From positions 6,952,929 through 7,016,928 of the forward strand of contig NW_022145613.1 in assembly GCF_000002235.5 (NCBI RefSeq): 64,000 bases of DNA, written 5' to 3'. The position numbers were made by a program, and so were the translations under genes. Position 1 is the stretch's first letter, and every line of letters starts with the position of its first letter. This document shows, piece by piece, positions 25,326 through 39,500 of this stretch. The DNA is from Strongylocentrotus purpuratus (taxonomy: Eukaryota > Echinodermata > Echinoidea > Camarodonta > Strongylocentrotidae). The notes beneath the pieces are model-generated. The model ran no database searches. It worked only from the letters and a program-made list of their open reading frames with translations, and was not told the origin of the DNA.

Positions 25326-25690
25326 CAGGTAGCCTCATCGGCATCAAGGCCCTTCATGAGGGCCCTGCATTCATTATTACTCCAGCAATTACCAGGTACC
25401 CATTTACACATGGTTGGAAAGTGAGAAATGCGGATTTAAACAAAATTAACTCACGGGGAATTTCAATACCCTGTTGTACATCTCATAGAAATCATGATCG
25501 AATTAAGTAACACGTCATTGCAATGTCCGCGCGTTGAAAAAGGTATATGACAGGGTAATACTGAAATTGCATTAATAAGTTGATTTTTCGAAAGTCTCTA
25601 CGATATTATTGTACTAACATATTATTATATTAACACATCACTATTCCCATAACTCAACATTCTCTTTGATAACTGATATTTCAACTTTAT

Positions 25691-25857
25691 TTATAATTTT
25701 CGTTGACCTTCACTCGATGCCTCGATGGTATAAATGTTGGACATGCGTCTCGCTGGTAATTTGTAGAGCACACCGGCTACCGTGGCAACAATCAAACACG
25801 TGATACACGCGAGCACTCCAATCAAAATGCTTGATTCCATACCGACGGGCGAACCAT
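25691..25857 (-). CDS. Transmembrane and cytoplasmic tail exon with stop
   Basis: After TCTGCAG the exon reads DGSPVGMESS, then ILIGVLACITCLIVATVAGV (hydrophobic segment of about 22 residues), LYKLPARRMSNIYTIEASSE, GQRKL and stop. It fits a type I membrane anchor with a 25-residue tail. AATAAA on the - strand (25686-25691) overlaps the last base of the stop codon. Confidence 0.9.
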
Positions 25858-28800
25858 CTGCAGTTAAAGATCATAAATACCATGATTGAGAAAAATAAAC
25901 AAAAATAATCCCCCATTCCAAAAACTAGGAAGAAGAAATGATTTATATAAAGGATTGTGCTAACTGTCATACATATTCTATTTTTTATAAGTTTACACGA
26001 CTCTTTCTGAGAAACAGCCGCTGGCTCGTTGTAAGCGTCTTGAATGAAGAAAAGAGGACATTTCAGCTTAAAACTTCTAATCCATTAAGCTAATTTTATG
26101 TAATATTAAAACAATGTCATCATGAAGGACAATAATTAAAATACAAATACAACTTAAAAAGATTTGTACAAGAAAACAAGAGGTCAAATGTCAAAGGCAG
26201 GACAAGTAGGTGATACATTGAGGCTGCTCCCCATAACTGATGTAAATTTGGATATTTGACCATATAGAATACATACAAAGTGAAATACAAACAAACTACA
26301 CACAAAAACAAGATCACAAATAGAAACAGTTAATTGGCATAGGCCTAGTCTGTAGGTAATAATAATAATAATAATAATGATGATTGGTATTTCTAAACCG
26401 CTCATTGCCCATCAGGCAAGGTGGTCAAGGCGCTCCAATATTTATACCCCGGCTCTGCTAGCTAGGCTACCGTTTTCAGCTCTCACATCATTCAAGGAAT
26501 TCCTTCATACCGGTACCCATTTAAAACCTGGGCGGTGAGGGACAAATGTATATTAATATCTTGCCAACGTGGCGAGACTCGACTGGCGAACAACAATTGT
26601 GATCCACAGTCCAACGACGTTTTCACTAGACAAACACGACACCTTTAAAGTTAAGTGTTGTGTTCTTTAAAAAGGTAATTACCAGAGTTGTGTGCTTCTG
26701 CGGCATGCATAGTGTGGGCAGTTGAAAGAGGTCCATTAGAGATTAGATGAGGAGTGGAGCTTGCTCCACGGGTGTGACGGCTACCACGTCTGAATCTAGA
26801 CTTACATCCCTGGGAACACCGAGACGATGGGTCATTATCATTACAAATGAGCACCTCACAGTGAATGAAAACCTGCATGGAAAAAAATGTATAACCGACC
26901 TCTATGACGATAACATATTCTTCAGTTGCGTTCAGTGGTATTCAGTAGTGGTTCTAGAGGGGGAAGTCTGCGGGTCTCCACCCTCCCCCCAAAATGGCAC
27001 GAATGACAAGGTACCCCATAAGACAGGGTCGTATAACGTCATCTATCATTATAAACATCAAGACGGATGTTTCAAAATAAATCTAGTACTGGTCATGTGA
27101 TTACGTTTTGAAAGAAATGGGCTAAAATTTACATAGAAAGGTTTAATATGTATGTAGTACCAGGCGCGTACGCAGGGGGGGGGGGGGGGTGTTTAGGGGG
27201 TTAACCCCCCCCCCTTTGGTATTTTTATGTGTATAAACCCCCCTAAAAAAACAACCCCCCCCCCTTTGTTTTGTTTTGTTTTTTGTTTTTTTGAATAATA
27301 AAAAAAAAAATAATAATAAAAAAACTATTCCCATGGCTGACCTAAAAAAGGCGACCTTACCCCCCCCCCCCCCAACAGAGCAAAATGTCAAATTTTCAAA
27401 TTTCGAGACCAAAAAAGAAAAGAAAAAGTGTCCTCTTCCCCCCCCCCCCCCCCCCCCCGCTTATTCAGCGGCTGGCTGAGTCGATGCGAAATTTTCGGCC
27501 CGATTTAAAAATGTTAAACCCCCCCCCCCCCCCCCCACTTGAAAAAATCCTGCGTACGCGCCTGTTTAGTACAGAAGTGTAAGGTTTGAATTCATCAAAA
27601 TTACAAGAAATTTAATCAGAATGTCTGAAAATGCTGACAAATGACTTTTTAGTGCACACATAAACGAAATTGGGTAGGCTAATATTAAACTACACATGTG
27701 GCATGGAATATTTATCAACAAATTTCCAGCTACCTCCGGTAATATTTCGAAAACGATGATCAATCCTTTTCAGGGGATATTTCTACTGTGATTTTTTTTT
27801 TCAGGCAGACGTGAACATGATACAGCTCCCTGATAACAATTATCTCAGCTTTACTCAGCCTTTTCCCTAAACCCTATTATTGTCATTCTTGCAGCTGTTC
27901 GCCTTTTACACCTTTTATTCATTATTTTGACCACTTTTGTACTTTTATCATTGTGAAAAAGAAATGGAAATACAAAAGAACGATGGCCTTATCATCCCAC
28001 CTGTGTGTTTTCCTCGATGAAGGTGAAAGCGTCGATGACAAACTTGGAGAATGACGGATCAGAAGAGTACAATTTGCGCATAGTGGGATCCCCTGAGCAT
28101 CTGAGATAAGAAAAGAACAACAAAACCGTCATGATAAATGTGAGTTGATCTAGTGGTTATGTCCGTGCATGGTCAGCTCTCTTGTCTGTCTTCGGCTACA
28201 AACCGACTCTGATCGAACCCAGGTTCGATACCCGGGGTTCAATACTGAGTCACCTCTTTCGGATGGTGACGTTAAAGGTCGGTCCTAGACGTACATAATC
28301 TTTATCTGATTGATACGCGATTGGTAAAAACTCATTACATACATACTCACAGATACTCACAGATACGCACGCACACACCCGCACACACCCACACATGCAC
28401 GTCCGCACACACACGCCCACCGCGAATTGGAGAATTATGAGCAATTTCGTGCTATATGTCCCGTACGATTATGGCCATTTTCAATTAATCAAATCAATCA
28501 GTGATTACTTATATGACTTGAGATTTTCAACATTATTTATACAAAATGAAAAATCTCTTGTTTGACCACTGAATAATGGTGCTTTCTGGTATCACTACCA
28601 GTAGTCATAGTCAATAGATCCTGCAACTATGGATGAAACACTCGAATGAATGTTATTCTTTCGTATGAATCACGGAATCGCACTGAGTTTTTTTTTTTTT
28701 TTTTTACTATCCACCGAGAGGTGACGTTGCCTAGTTAAAATTTCAACAGACTGTGGTTCATATGGTTCGCGGTTCGAATCACAACCGCTGCACAACTGAC

Positions 28801-31800
28801 CTTTGACGAAACATATTGATTTACATTTGTCACTCTCGACCCATGTGTAGTAAACGGGTATCTGGTAGGAAGTAACTCCTTGAATGCTTTCAGCGCCTTA
28901 TGCAGCATTAATGCTTATGCCAGGGTAAAAATACTCTTTAGGTGCGTTGAGCATCCTCTAGGATGGATATGGACGCAATATAACTTGAGCTATTAAAAAA
29001 ATATATATATATCATTACGGTAGCATTATGCAAACATTTCTTTATGCTTACTGATTTTGTGTATTGTTTTATCAAAAGCAAAAGTCATTTTCGTAATCTG
29101 GCAGACCTGGCAGCGGTCAGTAAATGTCCATAGAAGATGTGCGGGTGAACGTGTGTACATTTGTGTGTAAATTTGTGTGGTAAGGTGTGTGTAGTGTTTT
29201 TAGGTGTGTGTAGTTTGGAGGTTATGTTATCTTGCACATTTACAGAATGCATATCTACATGGGTTCCCATGGGGAAATTTGACAGGGAAGCACCCGAGAG
29301 TATGAATAGGTTACAAGTAGAATAGGTCTAAGTAAGGCGAATAATAGTGTTGATAATTAATAGTTTGGACTTTTTTAACCTAAGGTATACACATTAGTAT
29401 TAGTACTAGCAGGACCCGTGGAAAATCCACGGGATTCTAGGGGGAGGGGAAGGGGGGGGGGGGGTAAATAGATAGAGGCCTATGTGCTATCGAAAATAAC
29501 ATTTGAGTATATTTCTATAGGGTCTAGACGATTTTTATAATATACGCTGTTTGACCATGAATGGCGCACCATAATACCCGTTTTAATGCATTGATTTGAT
29601 GAAGAAACTGTATCATAGTAAAAGTATTCTATCCAGCATGGCTATGTTTTTAAACGACCATCTAAATTTTCTTGTGAAAACTTTACTTTGAAGAATGATT
29701 CTCAAAATTCAGTAAACATGGACAGGATAATACTAAAGTAACCCTGCTTGCATACCTCTATTCACGTAAACTATATACAAATCACGGCAATCATCATAGA
29801 ATCAGAGTCGAAGCGACTGACCTGTGCGTGTGACGGTCTAGGTGGATCGAGTGAGGGTGGGGGGGGGGGGGGGGGGGGGGGGTAAATAGAAAGAGGCCTA
29901 TGTGTATCGAAAATAAAAATTGTTTATTTTTATATAGGGTCTAGACGATTTTTATAATATACGCCTTTTGACCATGGCGCACCGTAATACCCGTTTTAAT
30001 GCATTGACTTGATGCAAGACCTGTATCACAGTAAAAGTATTCTATCCAACTAATTGAGCTAGGCTATGTTTTTAAACGACCGTCTGATTTTCTTGTGAAA
30101 ACTTTACTTTGAAAAATGATTATCGAAATTCAGCATACAGCTATACCTGGCCAGAACAATCACAATCTAAGCTCAGATTTCATACCTCTATAGTCACGAA
30201 ACTAAATTGAAATCGGGGCAATAAGAGCAATTTAAAAGTATTGTCGAGTCTACTCAGCTCAGCTCACACACCTGCACAGTCACAGTTCCGACAGTGCTCG
30301 ACAGCAGTACAGTGGAATGCACTGGCACTGTCCGTGTGTGGACTCAAGCCTCACTACAGCTACCTTGCAACTGCAACTGAACCGTCAGTTACGATGAATT
30401 TTTTTGTGAAAACTTTACTTTGAAGAATGATTGTCAAAATGCAGTAAACATGGACAGGATAATCACAAAGTAAGCCCTGCTTTCATACCTCTAATTCACG
30501 TAAACTATATATAAAAATCACGGCAATCATAGCATGAAAGCCGAATGAAAGTCGCAAACCGACTGTGCGTGTGAAAATCATCGCATACATTATACACGTA
30601 CGTTCGTACACACAGCAGGTCCGTCTGGCCTACAAAGCATATCCTATAGAAAGACGCATAACACGGGTAAGCTCAACCCGTTGAGCGTACATATTGGCTA
30701 CATCCCATCACCTGAGTGAGTCATCGGTTAATGTGTATTTCTCTGACACGCTACAAAGCATATCCTATAGTAAGAGGTCTAACTCGGGGTACGCCCCACC
30801 GTTTTAAGATGAGATTTGCTACACCCGTTGACGCGAGTGGATTCTCGTCTATTGTGTGTCTCTTCGTCTCGCTTTGATAATTAGACAAAGGGCGGGAGCA
30901 CGCCTTGTCGACTCGCTCTCGCGGGTTCGTCGCCTCCTTGCAATCCACGACGCCCGCCGTGCTTTCGTCCGCCCGTCCTCCCCGGCACCCCGAAACCGCG
31001 TTTAACGGCATGGACGTCGATCGCGGGGTCGAGGTGGCACGCGGGTTACGGGAGACAGGCCTCGTGGAATTGTGCCACCGTCCTCGCGCCACGGCGGAGG
31101 CGAGCGGGGTCGGGGAAAGACGTTTTTGAGGAACCGTTTTGTACCCGTTTGGACCCCCCGCGGCGATTTTGCGTATTAATAATATAGACTAGGAGGACCC
31201 GTGGAAAATCCACGGGATTCTAGGGGAGGGGCTGATTTTAGGGTCTGAGAGGGGTTGTAGATAGATTTATGTGCGATGAAAATATAATTTGATAATTTTT
31301 ATTTATTAATCTTGTAGTCTTTTATTTTTTTCAACTTTATTTATTATTATTAAATCGTTAAAAAATCACCCTAATGCCAACGTTTTATGTATTGATTTGA
31401 GCTGTTTTTATTTGTACCATTAATATATCTTGAAGTTTGGAAGAAAAAAGTGGGTTTAGTATATTGTAATAAATTGATGCATTTAGTGTATTCTTATAAT
31501 TGTTTCATTTTTGTTATTTATGATCGTTTCATATTTATTCTTACTATTCTCTTCTCGTCCCCACTTTCACTATTTATTATGGTTGTTGTCATGCCTCTCT
31601 CATTCTCATTTTGCTAATTTTGCATATCTCTTTAGTTTTGCACAGCAATATCAAATTATGCAATCATTATTCTTCCTCAATCTCAGCATACTTTGAATGA
31701 CAGTGACATTCATAATACATCATAAATGAAATTGATTTCAAAGATTGATTTTTAATACATGTATGAACAATTTCATATTTATTCATAACTTTTCCAAAAC

Positions 31801-34800
31801 GAACTATGAATAACAGTTGATATATTTGACTTAACATATTCTATTAAAACTACATGTTTTAATAACAAAATTATCATCAAAAATATATTTTGTAAGTATG
31901 ATACAATCAACTTGAAAGAATTACATTTATTGTATTACTTACTTATTTCATACTCTTACATATCATATAACATGATAGTTGTTATATTTAAAAATTACAA
32001 TCTAATATACCTCAAAAGATTTATTGTTTGCTTTTAAAAGTAAATTTTGAAGTAAGAAAGTTGAAGTCAGGCAGATAATGAAAGATGAAGTTTACACTTA
32101 CATATGTATTATTATTAAAGGTTAAAGGTTGTAGTGCAGAACACTTTAAATTGTATCATTTGCAATCAAAACATGAAAGGCATTTTACATATTGACAACA
32201 TATGTATATTGTATGTATGTTTACGAACAACATTACAGTAGAACATGTAGTTTCATGGAATATAGTTTTGGTAATAAATAACATAACATTGTAAGTACAG
32301 AATCTTCTACATATGTTCTTTGGCAAGTGTTGCTGCATAATTAGTGATATGAGATCGTCTGATTTTTGGTAATAAATAACATAACATGTAAGTACAGAAT
32401 CTTCTTCATTTGTTCTTTGGCAAGTGTTGTCTTTTTACTTAGAGATATGAGATCATCTGTGAGTTAAAGTCAGAAATATTTTATAATGATTTTTAAAATA
32501 ATTGTAATAAGAAATCACATTTATTTTGTATACAAAAATTGAAAATGGGGTTGTGAAGAGTATCTAATTTTAAAATCAGATTATAATCAAACTTTCATAT
32601 ACTTGAATTTTATCACTTATTTCCATAAAGAAATAGCGATAAATATTTGAGCATTTTATTCTTTCAAAAAAACTTGTTTCAGGAAATTGAGGTAGATCAA
32701 TTACTTAAAGGAATTAACGATCTGATTTATGAGAGGTGTCGGCGAGGTAGATTTAAATATTTAAAGGAAATAACGATTTGGAATATGAGAGGTGTCAGCG
32801 AATAATTGATTCATACATATAGTTAAATAAGAACATAACTTATCTACATCCACATATTTATAAAAACACTTATTTACATAGCTTTGGCAATATATGACGT
32901 ATCCTCGTTTAAAAAAAGATTAAGTACTGGAATACTTTTTGATATTGCATGAATGAGTCAAGATAATCTTTGAACATAGAAATTTAATATCTATTTTAAA
33001 GGTTAAAGGCTGTAGTGCGGAACACTTTAAATTGTATCATTTGCAATCAAAACATGAAAAGGCATTTTACATATTGACAACATATGTACATTGATGTATG
33101 TTTACGAACAACATTACAGTAGAACATCTAGTTTCATGGAATACAGTTTTGGTAATCAATAACATAACATTGTAAGTACAGAAATTCTACATTTTTCTTT
33201 GGCAAGTGTTGCTGCATAATTAGTGATATGAGATCGTCTGTTTTTTGGTAATAAATAACATAACATGTAAGTACAGAATATTTTTCATTTGTTCTTCGGC
33301 AAGTGTCGTTTTTTTACTTAGAGATATGAGATCATTTGTGAGTTAAAGTCTGAAATATTTTTTAAATGATTGTTAAGATGTGATTTTTTATTTCATTTAT
33401 TTTGTATACAAAAATTGAAAATGGGGTTGTGAAGAGAAATATAATTTTAAAATCAGATTATAATCAAACTTTCATATTCTTGAATTTTATCACTTATTTC
33501 CATAAAGAAATAGCGATAAATACTTGAGCATTTTATTCTTTCAAAAAAATTTGTTTCAGGAAATTGAGGTAGATCAATTTTTTAAAGGAATTAACGATCT
33601 GATATTCATGTATGAGAGGTGTCAGCGAGGTAGATTTAAATATTTAAAGGAAATAACGATTTGGAATATGAGAGGTGTCAGCGAATAATTGATTCATACA
33701 TATAGTTAAATAAGAACATAACTTATCTACATCCACATATTTATAAAAACACTTATTTACATAGCTTTGGCAATATATGACATACCCTCATTAAAAAAGA
33801 TTAAGTACTGGAATACTTTTTGATATTGCATGAATGAGTCAAGATATACTTTGAACATAGAAATTTAATATATATTTTCAGCGTTATGTAACATAGTCAA
33901 CATACTTAAGAGTTTCAAGTATGGATTACGTCTATGTTATTGCATAATGTAGGCAAGATATCCAGTTCCCCATTAAATATTTGAAGGTAAAATATAAATG
34001 GAACTTTGATTATAAAAATACATGTAAAATACGTCATGTATGAAGTTGAAAAACCATATTTTTTCAGATCATTTTGTAGAGCTATGTTTTTTCTACTACT
34101 TTAAAAAAATGAATGCATAAAATTGTTTACCTTAATAAAAGATCAAACATTTTTGCATTTTTACAACAGGTCAAGTAGTTTTGCATACTGCAAGAGTTAA
34201 AAGAAATTATAGACATCAGTTTTTATCTCAAGCGTTATAAATGTATTTAGTTTTTAATTAGTTCTAAAAAAGAAAGAGAAATTGATATAGGTCTAAGTAA
34301 TCATATTAAATAACTTTTCTTTTAATTTAAGTTAAATGAAAGTTTTAAAAAACATAGTTGAGAGTAACTTTATTCTTAAAAAACATTGGTGTACGGTACA
34401 TGAGATCTTACATTATGGGCGATGATGAGGTGTCGTCGTTGTTGGAGGTTCCTTGTTCGTTTTCCTGGGGCGTTGATTGGGCTGTAGGTTGAGAAGCTAT
34501 TATATTATCAGTACTGTTCATCACTTCATGTAGCTCATCTAATGCATTGCTGCATTTTAGCTGAGAGTCATTTAACGCAGATTTCATTTCTTTGAGCTGC
34601 TGCCGCAAGTTGAATCCCTCTTTGGAAAGTGCTGCATTCTTAATCAGTAATTTTTTGTTGGCTTCTTTCATACTTGATGTTTCATTTTTCATTTCTATAG
34701 CAGACTCTTCTATCTTTTCTGTCAGGTTTATTATTTGCTGCCATGCGTCCTTCGTGAGAGTCGGTGCCTTGACTTGCAGCCTTGTCATTGTACCTAAGAT

Positions 34801-34916
34801 TTGTAGACTTGCTGCTTTGATGTTTTCCATGTTGCCTGTTTTAATGAAATGAAAGTTACATGTATGAGATACTAATTGAAGTAATTGGTATGATTTTCAT
34901 GATTTTTTGGGTGGTG

Positions 34917-34950
<34 letters not shown>

Positions 34951-36503
34951 CATGCGTCTTCAAAGTAAATGGACGCAAAACACGTTTTTTAATTTAAAAA
35001 AAAAATAGAAATAATGACTTTAAATAATGTGATAGGTTATCGAGAAAATGTCCTTTTCATTTTTAAGTTGTGCTATTGTCCTTAATTCTTTCGTTTACAG
35101 CGGTTCTCAGAGTTAATGATTAGTTGTGCTGATATCGATTTTAAATTAAACTAAGTTAGTCATTCGCTTTTTTAGTTTGCTTTGGTGTTTTGCTCTACGG
35201 TTTGCGTTGCAGTCGCTGGCCGGGCGTTCTGGCTCGCTTGTGTTGCTCGGTATGGTAAATCGTTCAAAAATAAATTTAGGGTTCGAGTGGATTCATTTTA
35301 GATTTTTTAAGTTCAATTGTCTTAGCCTAAATGATATCAACTGACAAAATTCGTCACTCACCTACAAATGATGTTTATCGCGAAGTATTTATTCCAAAAT
35401 TTCTTTTATAACAAAAGTTATCTCCAAATCCAAAGTACGGAAACTGTGAAGTGTATATCAAGAAATTAAATGGCGTGCGAAAGGCTTTATAAAACGCCGT
35501 GTGTGAAATACGGTACCATGCGTTGCATTTATTCGGCGGTCTTGTTGCCTTGCTTGTATTGCACGTGCTAGTGATTTTGTTTTAGATTTGTAAATTTAAC
35601 TGTTTTAGTCTAAATTATTATATTCTAGAGAAGTTTTTATTCACCTAAAAATGATGATTATCGCGAAATATTTGTAAAGGAATTTTTTTCTCCCGCACAA
35701 TATTAATTATCTCCGAAACCAAAGTACGAAAACCGTACAGTGGATATCAAGAAATTGATTGGCGTGCCAGATGCTTTATAAAACGCCATGTGTGAAATAC
35801 CATGCGTTGCATTTATTCGGCGGTCTTGTTGCCTTGCTTGTATTGCACGTGACGATTATTTTGTTCAAATATATTCAAATTGCTAGTGAATTCGTAGATT
35901 TTTAAATTTTACTGTTTATCAAAGGTGCTAGTTTATTCGTTTTAGATTTTTAAATTCAACAGTTTTAGTCTAAAGTATAATAGTTGACAGAGTTTGTGCC
36001 TCACCTATAAATGATGTTTATGGTGAAATATTTATAAAGGAATTTTTCCTTCAGCACAATAATTTTCTTTAAAACCAAAGTACAAACAAAAAAGTTAAGT
36101 GGATATTATGAAATTCATTGGCATGCGAGATTTTTTTATATAAATTATTGTGTCTGCAATTATAAGTAAGTGAGCTTGGCAGAACAGGAAGCTTTAAAGC
36201 ATAACAAAATAGTTTGTTTTGATCGAAAGCCATCATTTTAAAGACTTATGATAGAGATTGAATTTATTGTAGTTTTAGATTTTATAGTAATTGTTAGCTT
36301 TCATTTGATTCATGATTATATTTTTGACAGTTACAATTATTTTTAATTATTCATCAAAATATTTGCCATGTAATGGATTACGTTTTTGGTAGATGCGTGT
36401 ATTTTTTTTTGCTATAGATTTTGGACAGTGTAGTTTTGAGGAATAAAAACAGTAAGGTTGAACCAAGATGTTTGACATAAATGATAGAGAACCTTTCTTT
36501 GAT

Positions 36504-36535
<32 letters not shown>

Positions 36536-39500
36536 CTAACATCTTTGTTTTTAGAAAAACTTTTTTTAACAACAATTTTTAAAATTATTTTGTTTAAATT
36601 TAAAACTGGTAGCTATGATTTGTTTTTTGTTTTGGTGGGAGGGGGGCTCACGATAAACATTACAAAGAAAGCGGACAAAATATACAGTTGCTCATTCTAC
36701 CTTCAACAATTGCTACGGTAGACAAAGGAACATCCCTTCACTGCTATGTAATAATGTGTAGAACAGGTGAATATGCATGTGACACCTGTTCAACAGATTT
36801 TTACATAATAGCAGTGAAGGGATGTTCCTTTGTCTACCATAGCAATTGTTGAGGGTAGAATGAGGTACTGTATATATTTTTATTTTTTTTTGTCCGTTGT
36901 GTTCATAGTGGCTGGAGCCCTCTTGATTTTTTTTTTAGACAATTTAATTTTTTGTTAAATTGTTTGGTATGATACTTTTCAACACTTTACTTTGCATCAA
37001 ATTTCCTTGAATATCTGGGTGATTGGGCCTTATTGTATTGTTATTTTTTTTAATATCTCCTTTTTTAAAAAAAAAAGGACATATTTAAATCAAATTACCT
37101 ACCAAATTTATGAAAGAAAAATTGTTATTTTAACACAAATTTGTTTGGGCTTGTCCGCCACACATTTTTTTTGGACAATATGCATTATTTTTATGTTCAA
37201 GTAAGTTTAAATTAAGGACATCGGTTACTTTAGACATTTGTGGATTTCATAATGAAGGCAGGGAAACAATACATGGTTCTCATTTCATTCATTCTCAAAA
37301 TGCCAAAAAGAGCCCCTGAAAGTCATAAAAGAGCCACAAAAATAATTGCATATAGAGTTCTAATTAAAGAGTGTCATTTTCATGCAAGCAAGCTTGAAAA
37401 ATAGCCCTCAAAATGTTTTTATTTTTTTCCCTCCTGAATGAAGGGATTTTCATTTAATGCGTTTGCATTGTATGTATTATTTATATGCATTAACACTTTT
37501 GTAATGATGTGGTGTATCTTTTTTTAAAGGATAGCATAGTATTTTTAGTCAATATTACAATGACAAAGAGGAATTTTTTAATATAATATCTTTTTTAGTC
37601 AACCATTAAAATGACTAATGCATTCTTACTTACCCTTTAGAGGAAAAGAAATTTCAACCTAGGACTTCACGATACACGATGTTCTTTGTGTAGTATTTAC
37701 TGTGTTTCTTTCCTTGGCCTGAAGTGTTGTCCATCATCACACGTATGCTGTTGAGTGATTTAGCCCTGGACAATGCTACGTATAGTTGTCCATGTGTGAA
37801 AACTGGGTACGGCAGATAGATCCCAACTCTGGAGAAGGTTTGTCCTTGAGCCTTATTGATTGTCATGCAATATGCTAAACGTATTGGAAATTGTACACGG
37901 TGTAAGTTAAATGGCATGGTGGTGTCAGATGGGGTCAACTTTATCCGTGGGATAAATACACGTTTGCCTGTTATCAACACTTGCGCATCAATGACATTGT
38001 TGTACAAATTGCAAATTCTCAATCTTGTACCATTACACAATCCATCATTGATATCAAGGTTACGAAGTAACATCACAATTGCTCCCTGTTTCAATTGCAG
38101 TTTATGGAGTGGTAATCCTGATGGTGTCATTGAGTTTACAAATTCTGTTGGATAGCTCAGAGCATCTGAAGGGTCATCTGTTGTGATTGTATCTGTACTG
38201 TAGTACACTGCTGTATTCTCGGGAAGTTTTTGAAGTATTTGCTGATTTATTATGAACGTGGCATCGTTCTTTGGTGTGAGGATAGCTTCTTTTTCGACAT
38301 TATTGTTGTCATTGTCATCATACATGTCCTTCACAATGTCTTTTGTGATTACTGAGGATGGAAGTACAATGGAATCACCTGGAAGTGCGTCTGTTCCAGC
38401 ATCATACGTTCCTTCTCCTACCTCAAGCAGCCATTTCGCAAACTGTTTCTCACTTTCATCTGCTCTCATGTTTGTGGTCAGCTTGAAGTTGTGAAACTCT
38501 TGGAAGGTGTTTGATTTCTTAATTGTGTTCTCCATCAGTACTGCCGGAGCAACTCTTGGAATTACTGGTAAGACTTGTCGAAAGTCTCCACCTAACAGAA
38601 CAATCTTTCCTCCAAAGAGTTTGTCATTATCCATTACGTCTTGTAGCATCATGTTGATGGCATCCAGTGCATGTTTTGGCACCATTGAAGCTTCATCTAT
38701 TATGAATAGATCAGTATCTCGCACCTTTTGCGCTTGTTGTGTATCTGGTGGAACATTGCATGTAGATCTTTCATCAATAGGTACTGGCAATTTGTAAAAG
38801 CTGTGAATTGTTTGACCCTTGTGTAGAAGTGTTGCAGCAATGCCAGTATATGCTGTAGCAGACACCTACAAAAGATAATAAATTAAATAAGGTTATTTAT
38901 ATTTTAGTAAAAGCAATGTTATTTACATGAAAATGTAATTTCAGATAACAGGAAAATTAGAAATATTGTTGTGTGTATTTGCTATTTTAAATCATATGTT
39001 TCAGTACAGAATGAATGACAGAGAGATAAATATGTAAATATTTTTTTGTAAGATATATGGAACGAAGTATCAAAATAAATTTTCTGAACAATGATTACAT
39101 TTTAAATGAATCTAATATTTTACTATTTCACTAATAATAGCTTTTCGCAACAAATTTAAGTCAATAAATAATTGTAATAAGGATTGTTTATATGTAATTG
39201 TAAAAAAACAACTTACTTTCAGGTTTTTCTTGTGGAATGTAGCAATGAGTCGGTTATACATTGTAGTTTTTCCTGTACCTCCTGGACCATCAATGAAGAA
39301 GGCAGTAGTCGGTGGATTCATTCCTTGGGAGATGGTTTGTTGACATTGGAGGATTGTGTTGATGACATGTTCCTGTTCTTCATTCATTTGGACATCAGGG
39401 TTATCAAATTGGTTTGCCTCATGTAGAAGATCATTTTGTATTTGACCGTCTTGTAGGGTTTCCAAAGGTAATCCAAGGGATCTACATGAAAGTCCTAAAT

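Noticed and set aside
30751-31092. 113-codon conserved ORF in the Helitron 5' module
   Set aside because: Its frame is broken in the Rep-bearing copy and high GC lengthens frames on both strands. Kept as a conserved DNA module, not a gene.
29406-31188. Retroelement with long terminal repeats, suggested by similar ends of the array elements
   Set aside because: The repeats are Helitron termini (hairpin-CTAG and TC), with no primer-binding site, polypurine tract or target duplication.
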